From Thiothrix unzii (GTDB lineage Bacteria > Pseudomonadota > Gammaproteobacteria > Thiotrichales > Thiotrichaceae), in contig NZ_CP072793.1 of assembly GCF_017901175.1 (NCBI RefSeq), positions 868,001 to 932,000 on the forward strand: 64,000 nucleotides of DNA, given 5' to 3'. A program made the position numbers and the translations under genes. The notes under the pieces are model-generated. The model worked only from the letters and a program-made list of their open reading frames with translations. It ran no database searches and had not been told where the DNA came from. Of the stretch, positions 54,018 through 63,932 are shown piece after piece; the stretch's first letter is position 1; each line of letters opens with the position of its first letter.

Positions 54018-55528
54018 TGGTTGCTAAAGCCTATATTTCCACCAGTTCCGAATGGACATTTGAAACCATTGAAATTTACAACCGAGAAATTGCACGGATT
54101 GCCCAGCAAAAATTTAAGTTGGATACTTATCCGAATCAGATTGAGATTATCCGTTCTGATCAGATGATGGATGCGTATGCCTCAGTGGGGATGCCGTTAT
54201 TTTACAATCACTGGTCGTATGGTAAACATTTCGTCAATGTGGAGCAAAACTACACCCGTGGACGCATGGGGTTGGCCTATGAAATTGTGATTAATTCCAA
54301 CCCGTGCATTGCGTATTTGATGGAGGAAAACACCTTAACCATGCAGGCGTTGGTGATTGCGCACGCTTGTTACGGGCATAATTCGTTTTTCAAGGGCAAT
54401 TATTTGTTCCGCGCATGGACGGATGCGGAAGCGATTATCGACTACTTAATGTTCGCTAAAAAATACATTAGTGACTGCGAAGATCGTTACGGAGTGGAAT
54501 CCGTGGAGTTGTTGCTGGATTCTTGCCACGCGTTAATGAATTACGGGGTGGATCGCTATAAACGCCCCGCGCCGATTTCCGCCGCAGAAGAGCGCGAACG
54601 TCAGCAAGAACGTGAGTTGTATATTCAGCAGCATTTGAACGATTTGTGGCGTACTTTGCCGCATCGCGGACGCTTACAGGAAGAAGCGGGAAGCGTGATT
54701 ACACATTTCCCCGAGGAGCCGCAAGAAAACATTTTATATTTTATTGAAAAGAATTCTCCGGCATTGGCGACTTGGCAGCGTGAAATCATTCGTATTGTGC
54801 GCAAGGTGGCGCAGTATTTTTACCCGCAACGCCAAACGCAGGTAATGAATGAGGGCTGGGCAACGTTTTGGCATTACACCATTCTCAATGAAATGTATGA
54901 CGAGGGCTTGGTGAATGAGGGGTTTATGATGGAATTCCTCACTTCGCATACCAATGTGGTGAGTCAGCCTGCGTTTGATAGCCCTTATTACAACGGTATT
55001 AATCCGTATGCGTTGGGGTTTGCGATGATGAGTGATATTCGGCGCATTTGTGAACACCCGACGGAAGAAGATCGGCGGTGGTTTCCCGATATTGCCGGAG
55101 CGGATTGGATTGCGACCCTTGATACGGTGATGCGTAATTACCGGGATGAAAGTTTCATTTTGCAGTTTTTATCACCTAAAGTGATTCGCGATTTTCACCT
55201 ATTTGCATTGGAAGATGATGATCGTAAAAATACCATCAACATTACCGCCATTCACAACGATGACGGCTATCGGCAGGTGCGTGAAGTATTGTCGCGGCAG
55301 TACAATCTGAGTCATCAGGAGCCGGACATTCAGGTACATCATGTGAATGTACGTGGTGATCGGGCGTTAACCCTGCAACACATGCTCAACGAGCGTCGCC
55401 CGTTGAGTGCGGATGTGAATGAAATGTTGCGGCATATCCACCGTTTATGGGGTTACGATGTGCATTTGCACTCGGTTGAACCGGATGGACGCACGGTGAG
55501 GAGTTATCATTTGGTGGCGGATAGGTGA
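54017..55528 (+). CDS. SpoVR family protein (YcgB)
   Basis: 503 residues with the family sequences MPLFYNHWSYGKHFVNVEQNY, HACYGHNSFFKGNYLF and MNEGWATFWHYTILNEMYDEGLVNEGFMMEFL. His/Glu clusters (EGWATFWHY, HACYGH) hint at metal binding. Named from Bacillus spore cortex formation; its role in gammaproteobacteria is unknown. Last of the prkA-yeaH-spoVR unit, overlapping the next gene by 4 bp. Confidence 0.93.
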   Translation: MVAKAYISTSSEWTFETIEIYNREIARIAQQKFKLDTYPNQIEIIRSDQMMDAYASVGMPLFYNHWSYGKHFVNVEQNYTRGRMGLAYEIVINSNPCIAYLMEENTLTMQALVIAHACYGHNSFFKGNYLFRAWTDAEAIIDYLMFAKKYISDCEDRYGVESVELLLDSCHALMNYGVDRYKRPAPISAAEERERQQERELYIQQHLNDLWRTLPHRGRLQEEAGSVITHFPEEPQENILYFIEKNSPALATWQREIIRIVRKVAQYFYPQRQTQVMNEGWATFWHYTILNEMYDEGLVNEGFMMEFLTSHTNVVSQPAFDSPYYNGINPYALGFAMMSDIRRICEHPTEEDRRWFPDIAGADWIATLDTVMRNYRDESFILQFLSPKVIRDFHLFALEDDDRKNTINITAIHNDDGYRQVREVLSRQYNLSHQEPDIQVHHVNVRGDRALTLQHMLNERRPLSADVNEMLRHIHRLWGYDVHLHSVEPDGRTVRSYHLVADR

Positions 55529-56367
55529 CAGATTTGGATGTGTGGAATCCGCAGTTTGCGACATTACACCCGGTTTTTCAGCAATTACCGGCGGCTGATG
55601 CGTGGTTAAGTTATCAGCAATGGCCTGAGTGTGAGGCGTTGCAGCGGTTGTTACCTGTTGATTTACAAGCACAATCGGGAATGCCGATCCAGTTTGTAGC
55701 GCAAGATGCGACCTTACCTTTTCCCGCATTGTATTACGAAGAGCGTATTTTTCAGCACGGCATGGTGGCGACACGCCCTGCCAATTGGCATGATTTTTTT
55801 AACGCGCTGATGTGGTCTCAATACCCGCGTACCAAAGTCCAGATCAATGCGCAACACGCAGCAGATTTGCAGCAATACGGCAAACAACGTACTCCGCAAC
55901 GTGATGCCTTGACGTTATTTGACGAAAGCGGTGTGGTCATTGTGTCGACGCGGCGGGCGGGATTGCAGCCTATTTTGGATTTTGACTGGCAAACGTTATT
56001 TGTGGAACAGCGTGATGCGTGGGGTAATGACATGGCGTGTTTTGTTATTGGTCATGCGCTGCTGGAAAAACTGTTAACCCCGTATGTTGGGGTAACGGCT
56101 CATGCGTTACTGGTCGAAGTTCCGCCCGCGTTTTTTTCGCAGGATAATCAAGCACAACGTGTATGGCTTGATCATGTCATCACCGATTTCCTAGCGGCGG
56201 GGAAATTATTGTCGCCGTTGCATTTGAACCCCGTGCCAGTACTGGGGATTCCGGGTTGGTGGGCTAATAGCGATGCGGCGTTTTATCAGCAAAGTAGCTA
56301 TTTTCGTGCTAAATCACGGGAGCGTCCGGGAAGCATTTTGGGCATTTTGGATGGACTGTCTGGGTGA
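55525..56367 (+). CDS. DUF3025 domain-containing protein
   Basis: 280 residues from GTG 55525, in GTGA overlap with the spoVR stop. Family-like sequence: YYEERIFQHGMVATRPANWHDFFNALMWSQYPRTKVQINAQHAADL and DEHGV-type DESGVVIVS, with PVLGIPGWWANSDAAFYQQSSYFR near the end. Function unknown. The overlap suggests cotranscription with the PrkA set. Confidence 0.85.
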   Translation: MTDLDVWNPQFATLHPVFQQLPAADAWLSYQQWPECEALQRLLPVDLQAQSGMPIQFVAQDATLPFPALYYEERIFQHGMVATRPANWHDFFNALMWSQYPRTKVQINAQHAADLQQYGKQRTPQRDALTLFDESGVVIVSTRRAGLQPILDFDWQTLFVEQRDAWGNDMACFVIGHALLEKLLTPYVGVTAHALLVEVPPAFFSQDNQAQRVWLDHVITDFLAAGKLLSPLHLNPVPVLGIPGWWANSDAAFYQQSSYFRAKSRERPGSILGILDGLSG

Positions 56368-56437
56368 AAGTGTTTTACAGCCGCTAAGCCTTTTCTGCTA
56401 TCCTAACCCTCATTCACCACATTGAGTAGCGGACACT

Positions 56438-57094
56438 ATGAATACACTACAAGGCGTTGTAACGCTGGTTGCTCTGTTGCTTGGCAACACCGCGTATGCA
56501 GAAGGGGAAGCTACTACGCCACCCGTTACTGCACCGATTGAGGCTTTGGGTTTGATGCCAGGTGTGCATACGGCACAACCTGCGCCCGCGCCCGTGCAGC
56601 AACAACCCGCCGTTGCCGCACCTCAGCCCGCAGCAATGCCTGCTCAGGTGCAAGCGATGCCGCCGTTAACTTTCCCGCCGCAGCCGAATGCTGGTGCGCC
56701 GCGTGCCCCGGTCATGATGTATCCGCAGCAGCCCTATTACGGTGCGTATCCCGGCTATCAGGCTTACCCCTACGGGCAGGCTTATAATCCGTATGCCATG
56801 CAACAGCGTCAACCATCACCTTATCCAGTGCGCCCTGTGCCGCAAGCACCTAAAAAGAAGGAAATGAAGCCGTGGGGCGACACCCGCTACATTTGGCCGG
56901 ACTTTTACACCGATTTTACCGGTGATGTATGGGATAAAATGATTAATGCCCCGTATGAAATGGGCTATATGCCCGGCGGTTGGCGTTTTCCGTCGTTAAG
57001 TTCGCCAGACCCTGTGACGGTGAGCGATGCTATTACTAATCAGTTTCCGCCGATTGCTGAAGAGGCGGGTAATTTCGTGAAGTTTACTCAGTAA
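56438..57094 (+). CDS. secreted Pro/Tyr/Gly/Ala/Gln-rich protein
   Basis: 218 residues. A signal peptide (MNTLQGVVTLVALLLGNTAYA, cleavage likely after AYA) is followed by a low-complexity stretch (residues 45-140) rich in Pro, Ala, Gln, Tyr and Gly (MYPQQPYYGAYPGYQAYPYG). The C-terminal domain is conserved-looking (PWGDTRYIWPDFYTDFTGDVWDKM). The Tyr-Gly-Pro repeat texture resembles sulfur-globule envelope proteins of sulfur oxidisers, but that match is only compositional. It precedes mltB by 15 bp, so an envelope role is also possible. Confidence 0.65.
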   Translation: MNTLQGVVTLVALLLGNTAYAEGEATTPPVTAPIEALGLMPGVHTAQPAPAPVQQQPAVAAPQPAAMPAQVQAMPPLTFPPQPNAGAPRAPVMMYPQQPYYGAYPGYQAYPYGQAYNPYAMQQRQPSPYPVRPVPQAPKKKEMKPWGDTRYIWPDFYTDFTGDVWDKMINAPYEMGYMPGGWRFPSLSSPDPVTVSDAITNQFPPIAEEAGNFVKFTQ

Positions 57095-57109
57095 CCAAAG
57101 GAGAATTGG

Positions 57110-58273
57110 ATGCGTCTTTTTAGGGATTTTTGTACGTATTCCGCAGTAGCAGTACTCGCATTAGGCTTAAGTGCTTGTAGTCAGACACCGCAAAAAATAG
57201 AATCTGATGACGGTGTTGGCACGGTGACTCCAAAGCAGCCGGGTGGTAAACACGGCAGGCATGGTAAACAGGGAAGAAATGAAGATCCGCAGTCCGTTAG
57301 TTACGGCGGGCAGGGTGTGGGTAATTACTCCGCTGCCGGATTAGGCGGTGATTTCGCGGGTAATGCTCAATTGATTGGATTCATTGAAAATCTTGCAGCC
57401 AGCAGCGGTTTTAATCGCAACTACCTGTACGGCGTATTCTCGCAGGTGCGTAACCGTGACGACGTAGCGCGGTTGTGGGCGCAAACCAGCAATGACCCCG
57501 GTAGTCCAAAGGGTTGGTTTGCTTACCGTGATCGTTTCGTTAATGCCGCAAACGTTCAGCGTGGTGTTGAATTCTGGCAGCAATACAGCTCACATTTGCA
57601 GCGTGCTGAACAAACTTACGGCGTTCCGGCGGAATACATCATCGGGATTATGGGAGTGGAAACCCGTTGGGGACGCATTTTGGGTAAACATCGCGTGATT
57701 GATGCGTTAGTTACCTCTGCGATTACTAACCAACGTCGCAGTGATTTCTTCTTTAAAGAGTTGAAAAACTACATGTTGATGACCCGTAGTGAGCGCATGG
57801 ATCCGCTGGCTCCTAAAGGTTCATTCGCCGGGGCAATGGGTTATGGGCAATTCATGCCGAGCAGCTTCCACGGTTACGCGGTCGATTTTGACGGTGATGG
57901 TATCCGTGATTTGTGGAATCCGGTTGATGCAATCGGTAGCGTTGCCAACTATTTCGCGCAACATGGCTGGCAGCGTGGTGGAGCGGTGGCTGTGCCTGCG
58001 CAAGTTAGCTCAAATGCTTATGCCAATATGCCAGACGGTTTCAAAGTGAAATACACCGCTTCCTCATTGGCGGCACAAGGCATTACGCCGCAATACGGTA
58101 ATGGCAGCGGCACAGCGTATTTGCTCGCGCTGAGTACCGTACCGGGTGGCTATAAAGAACCGTGGATTGGTTATAACAACTTCTACGTGATTACCCGTTA
58201 CAACCACAGCAACTACTACGCTATGACCGTGCATTTGCTGGGTCAAGGCGTGCGTGAGCGCGTCGGTAAGTAA
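57110..58273 (+). CDS. mltB: membrane-bound lytic murein transglycosylase B
   Basis: 387 residues with a lipoprotein signal (VLALGLSAC, cysteine near residue 23). The catalytic domain has the glutamate in IMGVETRWGRILGKHRVIDAL and the family block LAPKGSFAGAMGYGQFMPSSFHGYAVDFDGDGIRDLWNP. It has no separate PG-binding domain, unlike its paralogue at 38973. Ribosome site AAGGAG precedes ATG 57110. Confidence 0.94.
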   Translation: MRLFRDFCTYSAVAVLALGLSACSQTPQKIESDDGVGTVTPKQPGGKHGRHGKQGRNEDPQSVSYGGQGVGNYSAAGLGGDFAGNAQLIGFIENLAASSGFNRNYLYGVFSQVRNRDDVARLWAQTSNDPGSPKGWFAYRDRFVNAANVQRGVEFWQQYSSHLQRAEQTYGVPAEYIIGIMGVETRWGRILGKHRVIDALVTSAITNQRRSDFFFKELKNYMLMTRSERMDPLAPKGSFAGAMGYGQFMPSSFHGYAVDFDGDGIRDLWNPVDAIGSVANYFAQHGWQRGGAVAVPAQVSSNAYANMPDGFKVKYTASSLAAQGITPQYGNGSGTAYLLALSTVPGGYKEPWIGYNNFYVITRYNHSNYYAMTVHLLGQGVRERVGK

Positions 58274-58283
58274 CCCAAGTGTT

Positions 58284-58318
58284 TTGTAGAGGTAGGGTCT
58301 TTCTGCCCGCCTCTACAA
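58284..58318. terminator. hairpin between convergent mltB and corA
   Basis: TTGTAGAGG (58284-58292) pairs with CCTCTACAA (58310-58318), with an inner GGG/CCC. It overlaps the corA stop region and probably acts for both strands. Confidence 0.7.
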
Positions 58319-59266
58319 CCAACCCTTACGTTTAAAGTAAACGAGGGGAATCAGCCCCGCTAAAATCATCAAGCCAATCGCCATCGGATAACCGAAAGCG
58401 AATTTCAATTCTGGCATAAATTCAAAGTTCATCCCGTACAGGCTGGCTACCAAGGTCGGCGGCAAAAACATCACCGACGCAATCGAGAATATCTTAATGA
58501 TTTTATTCTGTTCAATATTGATAAAACCCTGCGTGGTACTCATTAAAAAGTTGATTTTATCGAACAAAAACGTGGTGTGAGACATTAGGGTATCAATGTC
58601 GCGGATAACATCGGGAATGATTTCCTGTGCGCCCTTGCTTTCACGCAATTGACGTTGCAAAAACGAAATAGAACGCTGGGTATCCATTAAGCACAGGCGA
58701 ATTTTACCGTTGCTGTCTTCTAAAGCAGCTAAATCGTCGATAGCACTTTCTAAATCGGTTTCAGTTTCTTCCAAGACGCGGTGGCTAATGATTTCTAACT
58801 CGTGATGAATGTCTTCAATCGCATCTGCCAAGTTTTCCACTTTTTGCTCAAACATGGTCAACAGTAAGTGACGTGGGGTACGCACTTCAACTTGTCCGCG
58901 TCGCGCCCGCATCCGTAACAGCCGGAAGTCTGCCAATTCGCATTCACGCACGGTAATCAAGCGTTCAGCCTGCAAAATGAATGCCACCGTCGTGGTATCC
59001 ATGCGGCCTTCGCTTTGTGTCAGGAATAGGGAATGCACATGAATCCCGCTGCTATCGGTAAAATAACGTGCCGATGATTCGATTTCTTCAACATCATCCG
59101 ATTCTGGTAATTCGGTATGCAATAACGCCTCTAAACGATCACGCTCCTCATCCGAGGTATCTTGCGCATCGACCCAACCGGTATGCAACATGGCCTGATC
59201 AAAACGTCCGTCGGTTAATTTGCGCTCGACCAATTTACCATTGGTGAAGTCAAAGAATCGCAGCAT
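58313..59266 (-). CDS. corA: magnesium/cobalt transporter CorA
   Basis: 317-residue divalent-cation channel. A large cytosolic N-terminal funnel with a long helix is followed by two membrane helices, and the family signature GMN (YGMNFEF, residues 278-280) sits at the end of the first. It imports Mg2+ (and Co2+, Ni2+). Length is normal. It stands alone. Confidence 0.95.
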   Translation of the reverse strand: MLRFFDFTNGKLVERKLTDGRFDQAMLHTGWVDAQDTSDEERDRLEALLHTELPESDDVEEIESSARYFTDSSGIHVHSLFLTQSEGRMDTTTVAFILQAERLITVRECELADFRLLRMRARRGQVEVRTPRHLLLTMFEQKVENLADAIEDIHHELEIISHRVLEETETDLESAIDDLAALEDSNGKIRLCLMDTQRSISFLQRQLRESKGAQEIIPDVIRDIDTLMSHTTFLFDKINFLMSTTQGFINIEQNKIIKIFSIASVMFLPPTLVASLYGMNFEFMPELKFAFGYPMAIGLMILAGLIPLVYFKRKGWL

Positions 59267-59354
59267 GGTTATAACTCCCCAAGAATGAGGCCAGCTTTAG
59301 TAAAAGGTTATTTAGCGGCCTTAATGCCGTGCCGATTGTACAGCGGGACGGGCG

Positions 59355-60218
59355 TTAACGCACGTCATTGAGTTCGCGGTGGCGCAACACCGTGCTATCA
59401 CCTAAGGTGCTGCGAAAGTGCTGGTAAAGGCGTTCGGCGAGATACACAGAACGGTGATGTCCACCCGTGCAACCAATAGAAACCGTCAGGTAGGCTCGTT
59501 GACAATGCCCCTCTTGATTAGGCAGCCACCGATCCAAGAAATCACGAATATCGTGGTACATCTGATGTACGGCATTATGAGTTTCGAGCCAGCTTACAAT
59601 GCCCGGATCTTTGCCGGTCAAGTGGCGTAATTCAGGAACCCAATACGGATTGGGTAAACAGCGCACATCAAACAAAAAGTCCGTGTCTGAGGGTGCTTCG
59701 TGTTTAAAACCAAACGATTGCACCATGAGCGACAATTTTTTTGGCTCAGCCTGATTAATCCGGGCATTCAGTAAATGCCCCAAATCGTAAATACTAGTGT
59801 GGGAGGTATCAATGCGTAAATCGGCATTAATCGACAGCGGGTTAAGTAGCGAAGCTTCCAGACTAATAGCCTTATCCAGCTCCAGCATTTCGGAAGAAAG
59901 CGGATGCCGACGGCGGCTTTCATTGTAACGTTTGCGCAGGGTGTCCTGATCGGAATACAAGTAAATCAGTTGTGTATTGGGGACGCGCTGACGTACCCGT
60001 TTAATGATTGTTGGGATTTCAGCAACGCTGGCTTTGCCACCACGAATATCAATGCCGATGGCTAAATGGGTTTGGTTGGCAATTTGTGCCGTGCCCAGCA
60101 ACGCTTCCAGTAATTGCGAGGGCAGGTTATCAATACAGTAATAGCCGCTGTCTTCTAAATTGTGTAAGGCGTAACTCTTACCCGCGCCTGACATGCCACT
60201 GATGATAACAAGGTGCAT
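59355..60218 (-). CDS. rapZ: RNase adapter protein RapZ
   Basis: 287 residues with Walker A GMSGAGKSYALHNLED at the start and the C-terminal region YLTVSIGCTGGHHRSVYLAERL. In E. coli RapZ binds the GlmZ sRNA and directs RNase E to it, controlling glucosamine-6-phosphate synthesis. It is last in lptCAB-rpoN-hpf-ptsN-rapZ, 3 bp after ptsN. Confidence 0.95.
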   Translation of the reverse strand: MHLVIISGMSGAGKSYALHNLEDSGYYCIDNLPSQLLEALLGTAQIANQTHLAIGIDIRGGKASVAEIPTIIKRVRQRVPNTQLIYLYSDQDTLRKRYNESRRRHPLSSEMLELDKAISLEASLLNPLSINADLRIDTSHTSIYDLGHLLNARINQAEPKKLSLMVQSFGFKHEAPSDTDFLFDVRCLPNPYWVPELRHLTGKDPGIVSWLETHNAVHQMYHDIRDFLDRWLPNQEGHCQRAYLTVSIGCTGGHHRSVYLAERLYQHFRSTLGDSTVLRHRELNDVR

Positions 60219-60221
60219 CGG

Positions 60222-60710
60222 CTATGCCGCCAGCGCAGTCGCGTAGTACTGCGGTGTGGGGAGTAACAAACCATTGAAATAGGTAAGAATGTCAGCAGGT
60301 TCACGGTAATGGTAAAGCTGCTCTAACAACGGTTTTTGCAGCAAAATGCTGGCTAATTCGGTAATGCAGGGCGAGAAGTCGGAGGCTTTGTCTGCCGGAA
60401 CCAGAATCGCCATGAACACTTGCACGGGTTTTTTATCCGGCGCGTCCATTTTGAGTCCTTCTTCTAACAGTAACAAAGCCCCGCGTGCTTCAGGGATGAC
60501 AATGCTGGTATGGGGAAGGGCAACGCCATTCCCCAATGCGGTACTACCCAACTTTTCCCGGTTAGTTAGGGCATCAAAGATAACCTCGGCACTAAGACCG
60601 TCTTGTGCGCTGGCAAGTAGTTCTGCCAAGCGTTCAAACACCCGTTTGCGGCTGGACATTTCCTGCGCATGGGCAATACGTTCCGGGGTCAGTAGGGTAG
60701 TTATGTCCAT
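60222..60710 (-). CDS. ptsN: PTS IIA-Ntr regulatory protein
   Basis: 162 residues of the EIIA-Ntr family, with the phosphorylated histidine in LGNGVALPHTSI. It is a regulatory, non-transporting PTS protein affecting nitrogen and potassium control. It lies between hpf and rapZ. HPr-like Npr, usually next, is not in this window after rapZ. Confidence 0.95.
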   Translation of the reverse strand: MDITTLLTPERIAHAQEMSSRKRVFERLAELLASAQDGLSAEVIFDALTNREKLGSTALGNGVALPHTSIVIPEARGALLLLEEGLKMDAPDKKPVQVFMAILVPADKASDFSPCITELASILLQKPLLEQLYHYREPADILTYFNGLLLPTPQYYATALAA

Positions 60711-60716
60711 CGTGAG

Positions 60717-61052
60717 TTAATCCGCCGACGCTGCCACATCAACCAGTTGTGCGGCTTCTTGGCGATGGTGATCTTTCACCTTTTCCTTGTGCTTGACAAT
60801 CTGGCGATCCAGTTTGTCAGTCAAGGCATCAATGGCTGCATACATATCGTTGGCATGAGCATTCGCAAAAATGTGGTTGCCGCTAACATGCAGGGTAGCT
60901 TCCGCCTTATGCTGCTGTTTTTCGACTTCCAAAATAAAGTGAATGTTCATTACCTGATCAAAGTGACGTTTCAGACGATCCGCTTTCTCACGGATGTAAG
61001 CACTCATGGAATCTGTCACTTCAAGATGATGACCAGTGATTTCTAATTGCAT
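60717..61052 (-). CDS. hpf: ribosome hibernation promoting factor
   Basis: 111-residue short HPF: MQLEITGHHLEVTDSMSAYIREKADRLKRHFDQVMNIHFILEVEK, followed by the second half of the beta-alpha-beta fold. It dimerises or silences 70S ribosomes in stationary phase. AAGGAG precedes ATG 61052. It follows rpoN with a hairpin between. Confidence 0.95.
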   Translation of the reverse strand: MQLEITGHHLEVTDSMSAYIREKADRLKRHFDQVMNIHFILEVEKQQHKAEATLHVSGNHIFANAHANDMYAAIDALTDKLDRQIVKHKEKVKDHHRQEAAQLVDVAASAD

Positions 61053-61079
61053 TGCAAGCTCCTTTTTTCAGGTCATGGA

Positions 61080-61109
61080 AAACCTTATCCCTTTGCAGTG
61101 GGATAGGGT
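61080..61109. other. hairpin between rpoN and hpf
   Basis: AACCTTATCCC / GGGATAGGGTT form a near-perfect stem with loop TTTGCAGT. No long U-run follows on the minus strand, so partial termination or an RNA-processing point is more likely than full termination. Confidence 0.55.
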
Positions 61110-62579
61110 TCAGCTCGGAAGCAAAGCCTTGCGCTCATGGGATGGAGCGATAGACATTGCTTCACGGTACTTGGCTACGGTTCGCCGTGCCACGTTGATG
61201 CCCTGCTGATTCAGCAGATTTGTCAATTGATTATCGCTTAGGGGGGTTGCTGGACTTTCCTCTGCAATCAGCTTTTTGAGCATGGCTCGGATTGCGGTTG
61301 ATGAACAACTGGAACCAGTGTCGGTGTCGACTTGGCTGGAAAAAAAGTATTTGAACTCGAAGACACCGCGCGGGGTGTGCATGTATTTACTGGTGGTGAC
61401 GCGGGAGATGGTGGACTCGTGCATTTCTAACTCTTCTGCAATATCCCTGAGTACTAACGGCTTCATCGCCTGTTCCCCATATTGCATGAAAGCACTCTGA
61501 CGATCAACAATTGCTTTTGCAACACCGAGTAAGGTGCTATTACGGCTTTCCACACTACGGATCAGCCAGCGGGCTTGTTGCAGATTGGTCTTGAAATAGC
61601 TGGAATCGCTGTCATTTTTGACATGACCAAGCATGTCAGCGTAATACTGATTGATTTGTAAGCTAGGCGTTACTTGAGCATTTAACGAAACCACCCACTG
61701 TCCTTTAAACTTGCGTACAAAAACATCAGGAACGATATAGTCAGGGGTAGAATTAGAAAAAGCACTGCCTGGTCGGGGTTGCAAGCTACGCAACAAAACG
61801 ATCATGCCTTCCAAATCATTCTGATCTATTTTTAGTCTTTTCTGTATTTCTTTATAATCGCGTCGTTCCATTAAGTCCAGATGTTTTTCGACGAGCTGGC
61901 GTGCTTTGAACAACAAACGGGTTTCGGGGTATTTTTCTAGCTGAATGAGTAAGCATTCGCGCAAATCACGCGCACCCACACCGGGCGGGTCAAGATGCTG
62001 AATGTACTTGAGCACAACCTCAACATCTTCCATCTCGACCAGTAAATCATCGCTCAACAGTGCGAAAATCTCATCGAGGGAATCGCATAAATAACCGGCA
62101 TCATCCAAAGAGCCAATCAGCAAGCTGGCAATGTATTTATCCGTGTCGGATAAATTGCTCATATTAATTTGCCATAACAAATGCTCTTGCAAGCCACTGT
62201 CAGCACTTTGCTGGTTTTCGAGGAAACCGTCTTTGTCGCCGTTGCTATCGCTGTTACTGCTGCGGGTGTCGTAAGTGTCTTCCCACTCGGCATCGTGGCC
62301 TAGTTCATCGGGAATTTCGCTGTCGAGTTGAGGCGTATCAGCGGTACTGGACGCTTCTTCTGAAGTAGTATTAGGAGCTTCACCCGCTTGCAGGGCATTG
62401 CTGGCATCCTTGTCTTCCGCTTCCTCACATAATTGCAGCAAAGGATTTTCTTCCAGTGCTTGCTGGATTTCTTCTTGCAACTCAAGCGAAGACAATTGCA
62501 GCAAGCGGATAGCCTGTTGCAACTGGGGGGTCATGGATAATGTCTGACCCAGCCGGAGATCAAATCCTTGTTTAAGCAT
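61110..62579 (-). CDS. rpoN: RNA polymerase sigma-54 factor
   Basis: 489 residues: the Gln/Leu-rich activator region (LRLGQTLSMTPQLQQAIRLLQLSSLELQEEIQQAL), an acidic region II (about 55-125), the core-binding domain, and the C-terminal HTH and RpoN box (ARRTVAKYREAM). It drives enhancer-dependent transcription of nitrogen, motility and other genes. It is embedded in the typical lptB-rpoN-hpf-ptsN-rapZ order. Confidence 0.97.
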   Translation of the reverse strand: MLKQGFDLRLGQTLSMTPQLQQAIRLLQLSSLELQEEIQQALEENPLLQLCEEAEDKDASNALQAGEAPNTTSEEASSTADTPQLDSEIPDELGHDAEWEDTYDTRSSNSDSNGDKDGFLENQQSADSGLQEHLLWQINMSNLSDTDKYIASLLIGSLDDAGYLCDSLDEIFALLSDDLLVEMEDVEVVLKYIQHLDPPGVGARDLRECLLIQLEKYPETRLLFKARQLVEKHLDLMERRDYKEIQKRLKIDQNDLEGMIVLLRSLQPRPGSAFSNSTPDYIVPDVFVRKFKGQWVVSLNAQVTPSLQINQYYADMLGHVKNDSDSSYFKTNLQQARWLIRSVESRNSTLLGVAKAIVDRQSAFMQYGEQAMKPLVLRDIAEELEMHESTISRVTTSKYMHTPRGVFEFKYFFSSQVDTDTGSSCSSTAIRAMLKKLIAEESPATPLSDNQLTNLLNQQGINVARRTVAKYREAMSIAPSHERKALLPS

Positions 62580-62694
62580 TATTCTTGTTGTTCCTTTTGC
62601 CCAGCACGAGCATGAATGCAGTTTTCATGCCTTCATACTACCCTAATCGTTGTGGTGTGCAAAGATGCGTTAATACAGGTGAATGTGGGCTGAC

Positions 62695-63420
62695 TCACAA
62701 GGTGAAGTTTTCGCCCAAATACACCCGCCGCGCTTGTTCATCACGCAGAATTTCAGCCGGTGTGCCCGCTACCAGAATTTTGCCTTCGCTGAGGATGTAA
62801 GCGCGGTGACAAATCCCTAAAGTTTCGCGCACATTATGGTCGGTAATCAGTACCCCAATATCACGCGCCACCAGATGCCGGATGATTTTCTGGATTTCCA
62901 GCACAGAAATAGGGTCAACCCCCGCGAAAGGTTCATCCAGTAAAATAAACGCCGGTTCAGTGGCAAGCGCACGGGCAATTTCCGCCCGCCGACGTTCCCC
63001 ACCAGACAAGCTAATGCCTAAACTGTTACGTAAATGAGTTAACTGGAACTCTTCCAACAAGCTGTCAGCTTTTGCCAGACGTTGCTGACGGTTTAGATCC
63101 TTACGCATTTCCAGCACCGCCATCAGATTTTCCTGCACGGTCAATTTGCGGAAAATGCTGGCTTCTTGGGCTAAATACCCAATACCTTCGCGGGCGCGTT
63201 GGTGCATCGGTGCGTCGGTAATGTCTTTGCCATTGAGCAAGACTTGCCCTTCATCCGCGCCTACCAAGCCTACGATCATATAGAAGCAGGTGGTTTTGCC
63301 CGCGCCGTTAGGGCCGAGTAAACCTACGACTTCGGCATTGTTGATGTAAAGGTCAACCCCTTTGAGAATCTGGCGTTGTTTGTAACGCTTTTGCAGATTG
63401 TTTGCGCTTAAGGTGTTCAT
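62695..63420 (-). CDS. lptB: LPS export ABC transporter ATPase LptB
   Basis: 241 residues with Walker [11 protein letters not shown]-loop, signature LSGGERRR and Walker [13 protein letters not shown]. It powers extraction of lipopolysaccharide from the inner membrane with LptFG. It overlaps lptA by 4 bp. Confidence 0.97.
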   Translation of the reverse strand: MNTLSANNLQKRYKQRQILKGVDLYINNAEVVGLLGPNGAGKTTCFYMIVGLVGADEGQVLLNGKDITDAPMHQRAREGIGYLAQEASIFRKLTVQENLMAVLEMRKDLNRQQRLAKADSLLEEFQLTHLRNSLGISLSGGERRRAEIARALATEPAFILLDEPFAGVDPISVLEIQKIIRHLVARDIGVLITDHNVRETLGICHRAYILSEGKILVAGTPAEILRDEQARRVYLGENFTL

Positions 63421-63932
63421 TCGGCAGCTTTACTAGGGAAGAAGGTGGCAGTAATACGCCCGGATTTGCCGCCTTTGCCGTCGGCTACGATTTCCCCGCT
63501 ATCAATCAGGTACACAATGCTATTGCCGGTTAATTTATCCTGATCTTGTTCCAATTCCGACTCGCCGGTTAACACCAAACGCTTGTCACTGACAAAGTAT
63601 TCCATCTTGGTGGATTTGCCTTTGGCGAGTTTTTTATTGTCCATTTCTTGCTTGAAATTCACCGGGGAGCCGGTAGCAATCACTTGCTGAATTTCGTTTT
63701 CGGGCGCGAGGATGTCCACGTGGGCGGCGAGAATTTCCAGCGTGCCTTGCTTGACGATGACATTGCCATCGTAAGTTGCCGTACCTTTATTGCGGTCGAA
63801 AACGGCAGTATCTGCTTCAATCGAGAGGGGTTGTTCCACGTCACCTTGTACGGCGAACACGGGAGCCGCATAAGCCAGCAACAGGCATAACAGCCCTTTA
63901 TTTAACAGGGTAGGTTGAATGGACATTGGCAT
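63417..63932 (-). CDS. lptA: LPS transport periplasmic protein LptA
   Basis: 171 residues with a signal peptide ([19 protein letters not shown]) and an OstA/LptA domain ([35 protein letters not shown]) that forms the beta-jellyroll bridge for LPS. Start at 63932 or 63926. Its first codons overlap the end of lptC by about 30 nt. Confidence 0.95.
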   Translation of the reverse strand: MPMSIQPTLLNKGLLCLLLAYAAPVFAVQGDVEQPLSIEADTAVFDRNKGTATYDGNVIVKQGTLEILAAHVDILAPENEIQQVIATGSPVNFKQEMDNKKLAKGKSTKMEYFVSDKRLVLTGESELEQDQDKLTGNSIVYLIDSGEIVADGKGGKSGRITATFFPSKAAE

